Shown: positions 34,173 to 42,892, numbered from the stretch's first letter. The stretch: 64,000 nt of DNA from Levilactobacillus tangyuanensis (GCF_003946545.1 NZ_RHOA01000006.1:1-64000), one strand, 5' to 3'. Notes: generated by a model from the sequence alone, not told the origin. Program-made: numbers and translations.

Positions 34173-34178
34173 ATTTAT

Positions 34179-34619
34179 TTAGTCGTAAAAATGAGCAATT
34201 TTTTTGCCTTTTATGTAATCCGTTTGAGATCCCATTTGGTACCCACGAATAACTTTGTAATGCTTCTTCCCAATCTTGCGGGAAGTCAGTTTCATCCCGC
34301 CTTCTGGGAATGGGCTGTCGGCGGCGACACTAATCTTTGAGTTTAAGACAAAGGCGCTACCATATTTCTTATAGGACAAACGATGAGCTTTGCTCTTAGC
34401 CTTAGGGGTGAGTTTAAAAGCGCTATACCCAGGATACTTGATCGAAGCCTTATGAGCCGAAATACTCAGCTTCGTCCACTTATGATGGCCTTGATAAGAA
34501 TAAAAATTCCCACGAATCGACTTTGGCGTGGTCGTTGCACTAGCGGCTGCTGGAACAACCGTGGCGCCGACAACACCTAATGAAACGGCAGAAACTGCCA
34601 ACAACTTCATTAACTTCAA
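34179..34619 (-). CDS. Small secreted protein, paralogue 1
   Basis: A 146-residue protein with a signal peptide (LLAVSAVSLGVVGATVVPAAA, cleavage near AASA). The mature part contains KSIRGNFYSYQGHH, FKLTPKAKSKAHRLSYKK, LNSKI, GGMKLTSRKIGKKHYKVI and DYIKGKKIAHFYD. It is one of four tandem paralogues. The start is TTG with AGGAGGAG 6 nt upstream. The family is not known to me by function; it is very basic, so it could bind the cell wall or teichoic acids. Confidence 0.8.
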   Translation of the reverse strand: MKLMKLLAVSAVSLGVVGATVVPAAASATTTPKSIRGNFYSYQGHHKWTKLSISAHKASIKYPGYSAFKLTPKAKSKAHRLSYKKYGSAFVLNSKISVAADSPFPEGGMKLTSRKIGKKHYKVIRGYQMGSQTDYIKGKKIAHFYD

Positions 34620-34653
34620 ATGACTCTCCTCCTAATCTAAATGATCAAATCAA

Positions 34654-35112
34654 CTAGTTTAAGTAAGTCCGGTAAATGTGCTTAACCTTCTTGCCCTTAA
34701 TAAAGTCCCACTTAGTACCGCTTTGGTAACCGCGAATAACCTTGTAGTGCTTCTTGCCAATCTTACGAGAGGCTAATTGCATCCCCCCGGCTGGGAATGG
34801 ACTGTCGGCCAACACCTTAATCTTGGAGTTTAAGTAGAACCGATTCATCGACTTAAAGTTCTTATAGGATAACCGATGAGCCTTGCTCTTGGCCTTAGTG
34901 GTCAGCTTGAACGCCTTGTCCGAACCAATCTTAATGTAGGCCGAGTGCTTAGAAATCTTTAATTTATCCCATGAATTGTAGCCTTGGTAGGCATAATATG
35001 TACCGCGTAATTTCTTGGGAACCGTCGTCGCGCTAGCAGATGCTGGGACAACCGAAGCCCCGACTACCCCTAATGACACCGTGGCAACCGCCAATAACTT
35101 AACAAGTTTCAC
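34654..35112 (-). CDS. Small secreted protein, paralogue 2
   Basis: A 152-residue secreted protein with the same layout as the gene at 34179 (KLRGTYYAYQGYNSW, TTKAKSKAHRLSYK, GGMQLASRKIGKKHYKVI, WDFIKGKKVKHIY). The start is GTG behind GGAGGAG. It lies 34 nt before paralogue 1 on the same strand, so the two may share a transcript. The mature part is strongly basic. Confidence 0.8.
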   Translation of the reverse strand: MKLVKLLAVATVSLGVVGASVVPASASATTVPKKLRGTYYAYQGYNSWDKLKISKHSAYIKIGSDKAFKLTTKAKSKAHRLSYKNFKSMNRFYLNSKIKVLADSPFPAGGMQLASRKIGKKHYKVIRGYQSGTKWDFIKGKKVKHIYRTYLN

Positions 35113-35235
35113 ATGAATCTCCTCCTTACCTGAATTATTTTAAGTATACTGCGATTTTGCCAAAATGAAACTAGTAATTTAATTATGAAATGGGTAAATT
35201 ATTATCCACCAAAAGCAGATAGCCTTGATCGGTCA

Positions 35236-35271
35236 CAAAAAGCCTGCCCCAGCAAACGCCGAGACAGGCCG
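35236..35271 (-). terminator. Terminator of paralogue 3
   Basis: On the minus strand GCCTG..CAGGC with a long loop is followed by T5. It separates paralogues 3-4 from 1-2. The stretch 35113-35235 holds the promoter of paralogue 2. Confidence 0.65.
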
Positions 35272-35284
35272 CTATCGACCGTCA

Positions 35285-35704
35285 CTAATTCAAAAGTCCC
35301 CAGCTTAGCTTGGTCCCCTTGATATAATTCCATTCATATTTACCCGTATAATTCCGTAGGGCCTGGTATTTTTTACCATCGACGGTTACTTTGACGAGAC
35401 GCAACTTATCACTGGGAAAATATTTCCCCTTAGCAAGCTTGAAATATTTGCCAGTCTTTTTATAGCGAATGCGTTTAGCCGGATGCTTCGCCTTAGACGT
35501 CAGGACGAAGGGTTTTGTCCCCTTCAGTTTCAACGTCACCTTATGCGCAGAGATTATCATTTTGGCATCGAGATGACCATAACTGTAATAGGTCCCACGG
35601 ATTGACTTGGGCACCGTCGTCGAACTGGCGGCCGCCGTTACACCGGTCCCACCAATCAGACTTAAGGCCACCCCAGCAACGGTGACCATTCGTAAAATTT
35701 GCAT
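35285..35704 (-). CDS. Small secreted protein, paralogue 3 (divergent)
   Basis: A 139-residue secreted protein with a signal peptide (MQILRMVTVAGVALSLIGG, cleavage near AAAS). It keeps KSIRGTYYSY, LTSKAKHPAKRIRYKKTGKYF and NYIKGTKL but lacks the SRKIGKKHYKVIRGY block, replaced by VDGKKYQALRNY. It is the most diverged of the four. It follows paralogue 4 by 18 nt. Confidence 0.78.
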   Translation of the reverse strand: MQILRMVTVAGVALSLIGGTGVTAAASSTTVPKSIRGTYYSYGHLDAKMIISAHKVTLKLKGTKPFVLTSKAKHPAKRIRYKKTGKYFKLAKGKYFPSDKLRLVKVTVDGKKYQALRNYTGKYEWNYIKGTKLSWGLLN

Positions 35705-35722
35705 GTGACTCGCCCTCTATTT

Positions 35723-36190
35723 CTAACTTAAATAGGCTCCCTTAACCAGATGGTTATAGGCATTGTTCACCTTTTTACCCTTAATGAAGTCGTATTGGTA
35801 ACGGTTCGAATAGCCCCGAATCACCTGGTAGTGTTTCTTGCCAATCTTACGCGAGGTTAGCTTCATGCCGTCCTTGGGAAAAGAACTCTGTTCCGCAAAG
35901 GTGATTTTCGAGTTAAAGGTAAAATACTTGCCCTTCTTCTTATAGGACAACCGTTTAGCCTTGTTCTTCGCATTCGGCGTCAGCACCTCCGACTTCGAAC
36001 CGGGATAATGCAGCGTCACCTTGTGCGCTGCCACCTTTAAGGAGACCCACTTATGATGGCCCTGATAGGTATAATAGGTTCCCCGCAAGGCCTTGGGAAC
36101 GGTTGTGGTACTGGCGGTTGCCGGAACGACGGCCCCACCGGCAACTCCTAGTGTGACCACGGCGACCGCTAACAACTTAACCAACTTCAT
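35723..36190 (-). CDS. Small secreted protein, paralogue 4
   Basis: A 155-residue secreted protein: signal peptide LLAVAVVTLGVAGGAVVPA, then KALRGTYYTYQGHHKW, LTPNAKNKAKRLSYKKKGKYF, FNSKI, GGMKLTSRKI-type block (DGMKLTSRKIGKKHYQVI) and YDFIKGKKVNNAY. GGGAGGAAATTCAG leads to the ATG. It is the first gene of the minus-strand array. Confidence 0.8.
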   Translation of the reverse strand: MKLVKLLAVAVVTLGVAGGAVVPATASTTTVPKALRGTYYTYQGHHKWVSLKVAAHKVTLHYPGSKSEVLTPNAKNKAKRLSYKKKGKYFTFNSKITFAEQSSFPKDGMKLTSRKIGKKHYQVIRGYSNRYQYDFIKGKKVNNAYNHLVKGAYLS

Positions 36191-36336
36191 CTGAATTTCC
36201 TCCCACCCTGAATTATCTTCAGTATACCGCGAACCCTCGGGAATCGGGCAAGAAATCGACCATCAAGCTGCTTAATTATCCACGGTCGACCGTGATCTAA
36301 GTCCCGAACGATTAAAGAATAAAGATCAGAAGCGCT

Positions 36337-36374
36337 AAAACACCCGCCAATCCAATCATTGACGGGTGTTTTAT
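36337..36374 (-). terminator. Terminator of the mntH-usp module
   Basis: AAAACACCCG pairs perfectly with CGGGTGTTTT, with the T-tract on the minus strand continuing as TTTTAG. It lies beyond repeat Y9. Confidence 0.75.
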
Positions 36375-36404
36375 AATCTAGATTAGCTTGAGCAACCACG
36401 ACGA

Positions 36405-36545
36405 GTCCGGAGGGTGCCTGGGCCCAGTGGTGTCGTTTGGCTTAGGCGAGTGGGTTGCTCGACTTAGGCAAAGGCTGACCTTAGAGACCGCTCTTTGGCT
36501 CTAAGTCATGCCCACCGCGTTCCGGCCCAAGGGCACCCGCAGGAC
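36405..36545 (+). repeat. Structured intergenic repeat Y9
   Basis: Outer stem GTCC/GGAC, GGGTGCC/GGCACCC and GGCC/GGCC; inner stem GTGGTG/CACCGC. P2 is TTTGGCTTAGGCGAG with CTCGACTTAGGCAAA; P3 is CTTAGAG/CTCTAAG, a compensatory change from CTTTGAG/CTCAAAG. It lies 52 nt from the usp stop codon, before the terminator. Confidence 0.85.
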
Positions 36546-36597
36546 GGCACAGGTAATGTCGTCTAAGACTTTGACCTAGATCTTTAAACCAAACCCA

Positions 36598-37029
36598 CTA
36601 CCGCACCACCATCACCGAGATCGGGGCGTACTTGGCCATGTAGGCGGCCTGGCTACCGAAGTGCCGACGGACGCCCTTCTTGGCCAGGGAGCCGACAATC
36701 AAGATGTCCGGCTTCACATCTGGAATAACTTCCTTCACGATGGTTTCGCCAGGTTCCCCCTCCGCAATCATCATGCGAACATCTTCCACGCCGGCGGCTT
36801 CCGCCTGCTTCTGATACTTCTTGACGTGGTCTTCCAGGTCAGTGTATTCCCCATGGACGAAGTCCCGGTCTAGTGCCTGATAAACATTCATGTCGTCATT
36901 TTCCAAAACGGAGACAATCACCAACTCCGCGTGATCGCGCTTGGCCTGATGAATCGCGTAGTCAAAAGCTAAGAGCGCGTCCGCCGAATCATCGACCCCT
37001 ACCAAAATCCGTTTAAAAGTTGTGGCCAT
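36598..37029 (-). CDS. Universal stress protein, UspA family (copy 1)
   Basis: A 143-residue UspA-fold protein with VGVDDSADALLAFDYAIHQA at the N-terminus. The ATP-binding motif G2xG9xG(S/T) is changed: GSLAKKGVRRHFGS has Ala in place of the second Gly. It starts 2 nt after the mntH stop, so it is translationally coupled to it. A close copy is at 38806-39237 in the same position after a second mntH. A role linked to metal uptake or stress is inferred. Confidence 0.88.
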   Translation of the reverse strand: MATTFKRILVGVDDSADALLAFDYAIHQAKRDHAELVIVSVLENDDMNVYQALDRDFVHGEYTDLEDHVKKYQKQAEAAGVEDVRMMIAEGEPGETIVKEVIPDVKPDILIVGSLAKKGVRRHFGSQAAYMAKYAPISVMVVR

Positions 37030-37031
37030 AC

Positions 37032-38612
37032 CTATTCCTCCCGTTGTTCATTTTTCGCCGTTTGTGCCGCCGCATAAGCCTTATTCCCATGATGTAATTC
37101 CACCACGGTCCAGGTTAAGAGCGCCAGCACAATTGCAATTAAGCCATAGGCGATCCCATCGGCCAAGGCCTTTTGACCGCCGGTAAGGCTATCCCCAAAG
37201 AAACCTTCGACCTGGCCCGGCATGCCTTCCATGTTCAATGCCGTCAGGCTAATCACGGAGAACCACCCCAGAATCTTGAGCCACCATGAATTCTTGAAGC
37301 GGTCGCCCATTTCAACCTTACTATCGGTCATCATGAGCAGCGGCAACATCGAGAACGGCAGGGCAAAGGCCAGGAAAACCTGCGAATTATTCATCAAATC
37401 ATTCAAGGCCACGTGTTCGTCCACCGCACTCTTCCCACTCGTCAACATCACACAGATTAATACGGGAATGACGGACAGGAGCCGGGTTACCAGGCGCCGC
37501 AGCCATAACGGCATCCGCATGTGAACGAAACCTTCCATGATGACTTGCCCGGACAGGGTCCCGGTAATCGTTGAATTTTGCCCGGAGGCCAGCAGGGCCA
37601 CGGCAAACAGCGTGGAAAGAATCCCCGTCCGCGCCACGCTACTCAGAACGCCATTACTCATGGTCGTGGTATCCGACAGCGCGTGAAACAACCCGAAGAA
37701 GGAAGGGTCCTTAACGGCGCCGGTCTTGAAGACGGCCACCCCCATGATTAACAACAGCGCATTGACGAAGAAGGCAAAGGTCAACTGGATGTTGGAATCC
37801 AGGCCAGCAAACTTCACGGTGCGGGCCACGTCGTCCTCGTCATTGTGATCAACCGACCGCGTTTGCGAAATGGCCGAATGCAGATAGAGGTTATGGGGCA
37901 TGACGGTCGCCCCAATAATCCCTAGGGAGCCATCCAGTGCCGTCATCCCACCGACCCGTTTACCGGTCGAGAAGGTCGCCGCCGTAGGGATCAGGCCCTT
38001 AACGACGCCACCCCAGTCCGGATTCGACAGGGCAACTTGGTACACGAAAACAAAGAGAATGACCATGATGAGACAAACAACCAAGGCCTCGATTTTTCGA
38101 AAGCCAACCTTGGTCAGCAACAAGAGTAACAGGACGTCAAAGACCGTAATGAACACGGCGATGACCAGTGGAATGTCGAACAACAGGTACAGCGCGATCG
38201 CCGCCCCAATGACTTCGGCAATGTCGGTGGCCATGATGGCAAACTCCGTTAGGATCCACAACACAATTCCCAGTGCCTTGCTCGTTCTTGCCCGAATGGC
38301 TTGAGCCAAGTCCATCTGACTCACGATGCCAAGTTTAGCCGCCATGTATTGTAGCAGCATCGCGATCAAACTTGACATTAAGATAACAGACATCAATAGG
38401 TACTGGAAGTTTTGGCCACCTGTTATCGAAGTTGACCAATTCCCCGGATCCATATACCCCACCGCAATCAACGCGCCTGGTCCGGAGTAGGCAAACAACG
38501 TTTTCCAAAAACCGAGATCCTTGGGCACCTTCACCGTCCCATTAATTTCTGCCAAGGATCGGCCATTGGCATACTGAATCAACTTGTGTTTCTTTTCTTT
38601 CCCCTTATCCAT
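37032..38612 (-). CDS. mntH: Nramp-family Mn2+/H+ symporter (copy 1)
   Basis: A 526-residue transporter with about 11-12 membrane helices. The Nramp metal-site motif YMDPGNWSTSI is in helix 1 near residue 50, and ATVMPHNLYLHSAISQTR, the helix 6 MPH motif, is near 240. The frame is open to 38765, but the segment upstream has no homology to family members, and GAAGGGGG precedes the ATG at 38612. It imports Mn2+ with protons. usp follows directly. It is a near duplicate of 39250-40827. Confidence 0.93.
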   Translation of the reverse strand: MDKGKEKKHKLIQYANGRSLAEINGTVKVPKDLGFWKTLFAYSGPGALIAVGYMDPGNWSTSITGGQNFQYLLMSVILMSSLIAMLLQYMAAKLGIVSQMDLAQAIRARTSKALGIVLWILTEFAIMATDIAEVIGAAIALYLLFDIPLVIAVFITVFDVLLLLLLTKVGFRKIEALVVCLIMVILFVFVYQVALSNPDWGGVVKGLIPTAATFSTGKRVGGMTALDGSLGIIGATVMPHNLYLHSAISQTRSVDHNDEDDVARTVKFAGLDSNIQLTFAFFVNALLLIMGVAVFKTGAVKDPSFFGLFHALSDTTTMSNGVLSSVARTGILSTLFAVALLASGQNSTITGTLSGQVIMEGFVHMRMPLWLRRLVTRLLSVIPVLICVMLTSGKSAVDEHVALNDLMNNSQVFLAFALPFSMLPLLMMTDSKVEMGDRFKNSWWLKILGWFSVISLTALNMEGMPGQVEGFFGDSLTGGQKALADGIAYGLIAIVLALLTWTVVELHHGNKAYAAAQTAKNEQREE

Positions 38613-38740
38613 GTGATCCACGCCCCCTTCTGACCGTTTTTCCGGCCATGCCGTTAGTCTACGCTCATGACTGAACGACCTGGGAACTTTTGCCCAATCA
38701 TTCTTAATCAGGCGATCCTTAAGATTTTCCAGGGGGACAC

Positions 38741-38778
38741 AAAAGCCGGTCTCAACGCATTTCACGCTGAACCCGGCT
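38741..38778 (-). terminator. Terminator of the second mntH-usp module
   Basis: On the minus strand AGCCGGGTTCA pairs with TGAGACCGGCT and TTTTG follows. Confidence 0.75.
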
Positions 38779-38805
38779 ACGATAACTCATTTAATTTTCA
38801 GACCC

Positions 38806-39237
38806 CTACCGAACGACCATCACTGAAATAGGCGCGTACTTGGCCATGTAGGCGGCTTGGCTACCGAAGTGGCGACTGACACCCTTCTTGGCCAACGACC
38901 CAATGACGAGTAAATCTGGTTCCACGTGAGGAATGACATCCTTCACAATGGTTTCCCCTGGTTCCCCTTCGGCAATCATTGCGCGAACGTTGGCCACGCC
39001 GGCATCGACCGCTTGTTGCCGATACTTTTGGACGTGTTGTTCCAGGTCACCGCGTTCCCCATGAATATAATCGCTACTTAGGGCTTGGTAGATGTTCATT
39101 TCATCGTTTTCCAAGACCGAGACAATGATTAATTCCGCGTCGTCCTTGATTGCTTGATGAATGGCATAGTCGAAGGCTAACAAGGCATCCGCCGAGTCAT
39201 CGACCCCAACTAAGATTCGTTTGAAAGTTGTTGCCAT
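38806..39237 (-). CDS. Universal stress protein, UspA family (copy 2)
   Basis: A 143-residue protein closely similar to the Usp at 36598-37029 throughout, with the same altered nucleotide motif (GSLAKKGVSRHFGS) and the same C-terminus (YAPISVMVVR). It follows the second mntH by 12 nt. The differences cluster in the middle third (DYIHGERGDLEQHVQKYRQQ). Confidence 0.88.
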   Translation of the reverse strand: MATTFKRILVGVDDSADALLAFDYAIHQAIKDDAELIIVSVLENDEMNIYQALSSDYIHGERGDLEQHVQKYRQQAVDAGVANVRAMIAEGEPGETIVKDVIPHVEPDLLVIGSLAKKGVSRHFGSQAAYMAKYAPISVMVVR

Positions 39238-39249
39238 GGTTGATTCCCC

Positions 39250-40827
39250 CTATTCCGTGAGTGCTGCCTGCTTAGCAGCTTGTTCCTTAGCCAACCGTTG
39301 ATTCCCGTGGTGAAGTTCCACACACGTCCAAACCAATAAGGCCAGCACGGCGACAATCAAGGCATAGGCAATCCAGTTAGACAGGTCAGCCTGAGCTGGC
39401 GTGATGCCATCCCCGAAGAAGCCCTTAATCGCATCGGGCAGGCTTTCCATGTTGAGGACCGTCAGGCCGACAACCGAAATCCACCCCAGAATCTTCAGCC
39501 ACAACGAGTTCTTGAATCGATCACCCATTTCAGCCCGACTATCCGTCATCATTAACAATGGCAGCATCGAGAATGGTAAGGCGAAGGCCAGGAAGACTTG
39601 GGAGTTGTTCATCAAATCGTTTAGCGCCACGTGTTCGTCAACGGCACTCTTGCCGCTGGTCATCATGACACAGATGAGGACGGGCACCACGGAAATCAAC
39701 CGGGTGACCAACCGCCGTAACCAGAGGGGCATCCGCATGTGGACGAAACCTTCCATGATGACTTGACCGGTTAAGGTCCCGGTAATCGTGGAGTTTTGTC
39801 CTGATGCCAACAAGGCCACGGCAAACAATGTAGACAGAATCCCGGTGCGCGCCACACTGCTTAGTAAGCCGTTACTCATGGTTGCCGTATCTGACAACGC
39901 ATGGAACAGACCGAAGAAAGAAGGATCCTTAACGGCCCCCGTCTTGAAGACGGCTACCCCCATGATGAGGAGTAAGGCGTTAACGAAGAAGGCAAACGTC
40001 AATTGGATGTTAGAATCCAGGCCGGCAAACTTCACCGTCCGCGCGATGTCTTCTTCATCGTTGTGGTCAATGGCCCGCGTTTGTGAAATGGCGGAGTGTA
40101 GGTAGAGGTTATGGGGCATAACCGTCGCCCCAATAATCCCTAAGGCCCCACTCATTGGGGTCATGCCGCCAACCTTAATACTGCTGGAGAAGGTCTTGCC
40201 CGTTGGGACCAAGCCCCGGATAACGCCACCCCAGTCGGGATTTGACAGCGCCACTTGATAGACGAAGACAAACAGAATAACCAGGATCAGGCAAACCACG
40301 ATGGCTTCAATCTTACGGAAACCAATCTTGGTCAATAACAATAATAGCAAGACATCAAATACCGTAATGAAAACCGCAATGATTAGCGGAATATTGAATA
40401 ATAGGTACAGGGCAATCGCTGCCCCAATAACTTCGGCGATGTCGGTCGCCATAATGGCAAATTCCGTTAGGATCCAGAGAATCACACCGAGCGTCTTACT
40501 GGTCCGGGCCCGAATAGCTTGGGCCAAATCCATCTGACTCACGATACCAAGTTTAGCCGCCATGTATTGCAACAACATCGCAATCAAACTTGAGATCAAG
40601 ATAACAGACATCAGTAGGTACTGGAAATTTTGCCCACCGGTAATGGATGTTGACCAGTTACCGGGATCCATGTACCCCACTGCGACTAAGGCACCAGGCC
40701 CAGAGTAGGCGAACAATGTTTTCCAAAATCCCATATTTTTTGGTACTTTAACGGTCCCGTTGATTTCTCCCAACGATGGGCCGTTAGCGTACTCGATTAA
40801 CTTATGCTTCTTTACCGAATCACTCAT
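39250..40827 (-). CDS. mntH: Nramp-family Mn2+/H+ symporter (copy 2)
   Basis: A 525-residue transporter with the same motifs as copy 1 (YMDPGNWSTSI, ATVMPHNLYLHS) and high identity along its length; the loops near residues 210-225 and the C-terminus differ. GGGAGG precedes the ATG. It is the upstream member of a duplicated mntH-usp module, and only this copy has the structured leader at 40917-40984 and an MntR-like site. That suggests the two copies are regulated differently. Confidence 0.93.
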   Translation of the reverse strand: MSDSVKKHKLIEYANGPSLGEINGTVKVPKNMGFWKTLFAYSGPGALVAVGYMDPGNWSTSITGGQNFQYLLMSVILISSLIAMLLQYMAAKLGIVSQMDLAQAIRARTSKTLGVILWILTEFAIMATDIAEVIGAAIALYLLFNIPLIIAVFITVFDVLLLLLLTKIGFRKIEAIVVCLILVILFVFVYQVALSNPDWGGVIRGLVPTGKTFSSSIKVGGMTPMSGALGIIGATVMPHNLYLHSAISQTRAIDHNDEEDIARTVKFAGLDSNIQLTFAFFVNALLLIMGVAVFKTGAVKDPSFFGLFHALSDTATMSNGLLSSVARTGILSTLFAVALLASGQNSTITGTLTGQVIMEGFVHMRMPLWLRRLVTRLISVVPVLICVMMTSGKSAVDEHVALNDLMNNSQVFLAFALPFSMLPLLMMTDSRAEMGDRFKNSLWLKILGWISVVGLTVLNMESLPDAIKGFFGDGITPAQADLSNWIAYALIVAVLALLVWTCVELHHGNQRLAKEQAAKQAALTE

Positions 40828-40916
40828 GGTAAAAAGCCCTCCCTTTTTTCTCAGATATCGTTTCTGTTACGGATGGTTCCTCCTTAAATAAATCACGAAT
40901 GGCCCTGCGATCAACC

Positions 40917-40984
40917 GATCCCTGATGGGTTAACCGTTGCGGCGGTTGTGGAAGAACCAAACGTCTTCCAACACCTATCAGGGT
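40917..40984 (-). promoter_or_regulatory. Structured mntH leader (candidate cis-regulatory RNA)
   Basis: On the minus strand CCCTGAT (40983-40977) pairs with ATCAGGG (40926-40920). Inside are TGGAAG..CTTCCA and AACCG-ccgcaa-CGGTT. This makes a three-way junction about 90 nt before the mntH start. It does not match the yybP-ykoY Mn2+ aptamer as far as I can see, nor the Y family. Confidence 0.4.
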
Positions 40985-40997
40985 AACGCAACTTTCA

Positions 40998-41054
40998 AGT
41001 TAGGTAAACACTTTTTTAGGCATGAATAACTTTTATCAGAATAAGTGTTAACTT
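40998..41054. promoter_or_regulatory. Putative MntR-type operator of mntH
   Basis: AAGTTAGGTAAACACTT (40998-41014) has outer arms AAGT/ACTT and a left half resembling the TTAGGTTAACC boxes bound by MntR-type regulators. AAGTGTTAACTT (about 41043-41054) repeats the AAGT/ACTT arms. They lie upstream of the leader structure. Confidence 0.4.
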
Positions 41055-41064
41055 TTAGATCAGC

Positions 41065-41109
41065 AAAAAAGCCCGGTCCGACTAGCTTTCAACTGGTCGA
41101 ACCGGGCTT
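41065..41109 (-). terminator. Terminator of the nhaC-like gene
   Basis: AAGCCCGGT..CGAC pairs with GTCG..ACCGGGCTT; on the minus strand T6 follows. Confidence 0.9.
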
Positions 41110-41145
41110 GAAATTGTTTCAAATATTTATTTATTGCTAGTCAAT

Positions 41146-42591
41146 CTACCGGCCGTCGGCGGCCATCGTGGCAGCGGTCGCACTTTGGTCATCGGCAGCT
41201 GGCATCCGCTTCAACCCAACTCCAGTGAAGCCACTGAGGATGGAGAAGATTGGGGACAGCAGGCTGAAGAAACAGAATGGTAGGTAAGACAACGTGGAGA
41301 CACCCAAGGTGTTGGCAGCGAAGACGGCCGCAACGCCCCATGGAACCAAGTAGTTGATGACGGTCCCACCATCTTCAAGGACCCGGCTCAAGGCTAAGTT
41401 ATCTAAGCCCCGGTCGTTAAAGGTTTGCTTGAAGGCTTTCCCAGGTAAGATAACGGAGAGGTATTGTTCACCAACGAAGACGTTTACCCCAATCCCGGCG
41501 AGGATGGCGGCGGTCACAACGGACCCATTACTGTGAAGGCGCTTGGCCAAGGGTACCATGGCCGTTTGGATGATGTTGAACTTCATCAGCAGGCCCCCTA
41601 AGGTCAGGGTCAGGATGATTAAGGAAACGGTGGACATCATGGCACTAATCCCACCACGGGTTAACAGGGCATCGACACTGGCATTGCCGGTCTTGGAAAC
41701 GAAACCGGATTCGATCATGGTGGCAACACTACTCAAGGCTGTTGAGGGCTTTTCAATAAAAATCATGACAATCCCCAACCCAACGTTTAACAACAACGTC
41801 GCGATGGCTGGGACCTTCCGCCAGGCACAGACGAACATGAGGACGATTGGTAAGGCGGCCCACCAAGTAATGGTGAAGTGGCTGTTTAACGTGGCAACCG
41901 TCGAGTTGATTTTAGTTAAGGCATTGGCATCGGAAGCGCCAGTCCCTAAGAAGAAGTACAGGATTAAAGAAACGAAGAATGCGGGAATCGTGGACCACAT
42001 GAGGTTCTTGATGTGGGCAAATAACTCGGATTCGGCGATGGCAGAGGCCAGGTTGGTCGAGTCGGAAAGTGGTGAGGTCTTATCACCGAAGATGGCCCCG
42101 GAGATGATGGCCCCAGCAACTAAGGCTGGGTTGAAGCCCATCGTGGTCCCCATCCCGAAGAGGGCAATCCCAATCGTGGAGATGATGGTGAAGGCACTCC
42201 CGATGGACGTCCCGATAATGGCACAAACCAGGAAGACGGACGGTACGAACCATTGAGCGGAAATCAGGTGGAACCCGAAGACCATCATGGAAGGAATAAT
42301 CCCCGCGGCAATCCAGACACTGATGAGGGCCCCGATTAACAGGAAGATAAAGATGGGAATAATCCCGGTCTTAATCCCGTCGATGATGCCGTCGTGAATG
42401 GTATCCCAGTCGGCCCCGCGAATCTTGGACCACAGAATAACCAAGGCGATGACCAATAACACGGGTGTGGTTGGGGAAAGACCAAACTTGATAACGCCGG
42501 TTCCCATGACCAACAACATGATTAACAAAATAGCTAGGGCTTCGCCAAACTTAACCGGCCGCCAATTCTTTTTCTCTGATTGTTCTTTCAT
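41146..42591 (-). CDS. NhaC-family antiporter, probable tyrosine transporter
   Basis: A 481-residue protein with about 11-12 membrane segments. It has IFGDKTSPLSDSTNLAS near 170, characteristic of the NhaC superfamily, and GIGVNVFVGEQYLSVILPGK near 380. The frame continues to 42696 through a T-box terminator, which is clearly leader. AAGAGGAG precedes the ATG at 42591. A T-box with a UAC specifier lies upstream, so uptake or exchange of tyrosine is inferred, as proposed for YheL-type members. It is monocistronic. Confidence 0.88.
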   Translation of the reverse strand: MKEQSEKKNWRPVKFGEALAILLIMLLVMGTGVIKFGLSPTTPVLLVIALVILWSKIRGADWDTIHDGIIDGIKTGIIPIFIFLLIGALISVWIAAGIIPSMMVFGFHLISAQWFVPSVFLVCAIIGTSIGSAFTIISTIGIALFGMGTTMGFNPALVAGAIISGAIFGDKTSPLSDSTNLASAIAESELFAHIKNLMWSTIPAFFVSLILYFFLGTGASDANALTKINSTVATLNSHFTITWWAALPIVLMFVCAWRKVPAIATLLLNVGLGIVMIFIEKPSTALSSVATMIESGFVSKTGNASVDALLTRGGISAMMSTVSLIILTLTLGGLLMKFNIIQTAMVPLAKRLHSNGSVVTAAILAGIGVNVFVGEQYLSVILPGKAFKQTFNDRGLDNLALSRVLEDGGTVINYLVPWGVAAVFAANTLGVSTLSYLPFCFFSLLSPIFSILSGFTGVGLKRMPAADDQSATAATMAADGR

Positions 42592-42892
42592 TCTAATCGC
42601 TCCTCTTATAATCTCTGCTAATTTATGTAATAAAAAAATCGTCCCCGCTGCAACTATGCAACAGGGACGATTAGACTCAACCGTGGTACCACCCAACTTG
42701 AATCACTGGTTCTAGACCCAGTAATTCCACTCTCTAGAAGGTAACGGATCTAGTCTTTTTCCGCCTGGCGTACCAGGACATTCCACTGTATTTCGTCGTA
42801 ATCATCCTGATCGGTTCGCAGCAACCACCGACTCTCTTACGCACAGATGACACGCTACTTGGTAATGGAAATTAGCGTTCGTTATTCGATTG
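42592..42892 (-). promoter_or_regulatory. T-box riboswitch leader, tyrosine type
   Basis: On the minus strand: stem I start AGAGAGTCGGTGG, GAACCGATC; specifier region GAAATACAG with UAC (Tyr) followed by A; T-box GGGTGGTACCACGG (42694-42681); then the terminator. Charged tRNA-Tyr should leave the terminator formed; uncharged tRNA should stabilise the antiterminator and allow expression. Confidence 0.88.
42632..42671 (-). terminator. T-box-controlled terminator
   Basis: On the minus strand ATCGTCCCTGTTGC pairs with GCAGCGGGGACGAT, with small mismatches, and T7 follows. It competes with the T-box antiterminator. Confidence 0.9.

Noticed and set aside
36187-36399. 70-codon minus-strand frame before the secreted-protein array
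   Set aside because: It contains the mntH-usp terminator and overlaps the promoter region; no Shine-Dalgarno.
38613-38765. 51-residue N-terminal extension of MntH copy 1
   Set aside because: It overlaps a terminator of the upstream module and has no counterpart in copy 2.
36598-40827. Composite transposon carrying the duplicated mntH-usp module
   Set aside because: No insertion sequence or terminal repeats flank the modules; simple tandem duplication explains the arrangement.
42592-42696. 35-residue N-terminal extension of the NhaC-like protein
   Set aside because: The extension is encoded by the T-box terminator; a Shine-Dalgarno precedes the ATG at 42591.
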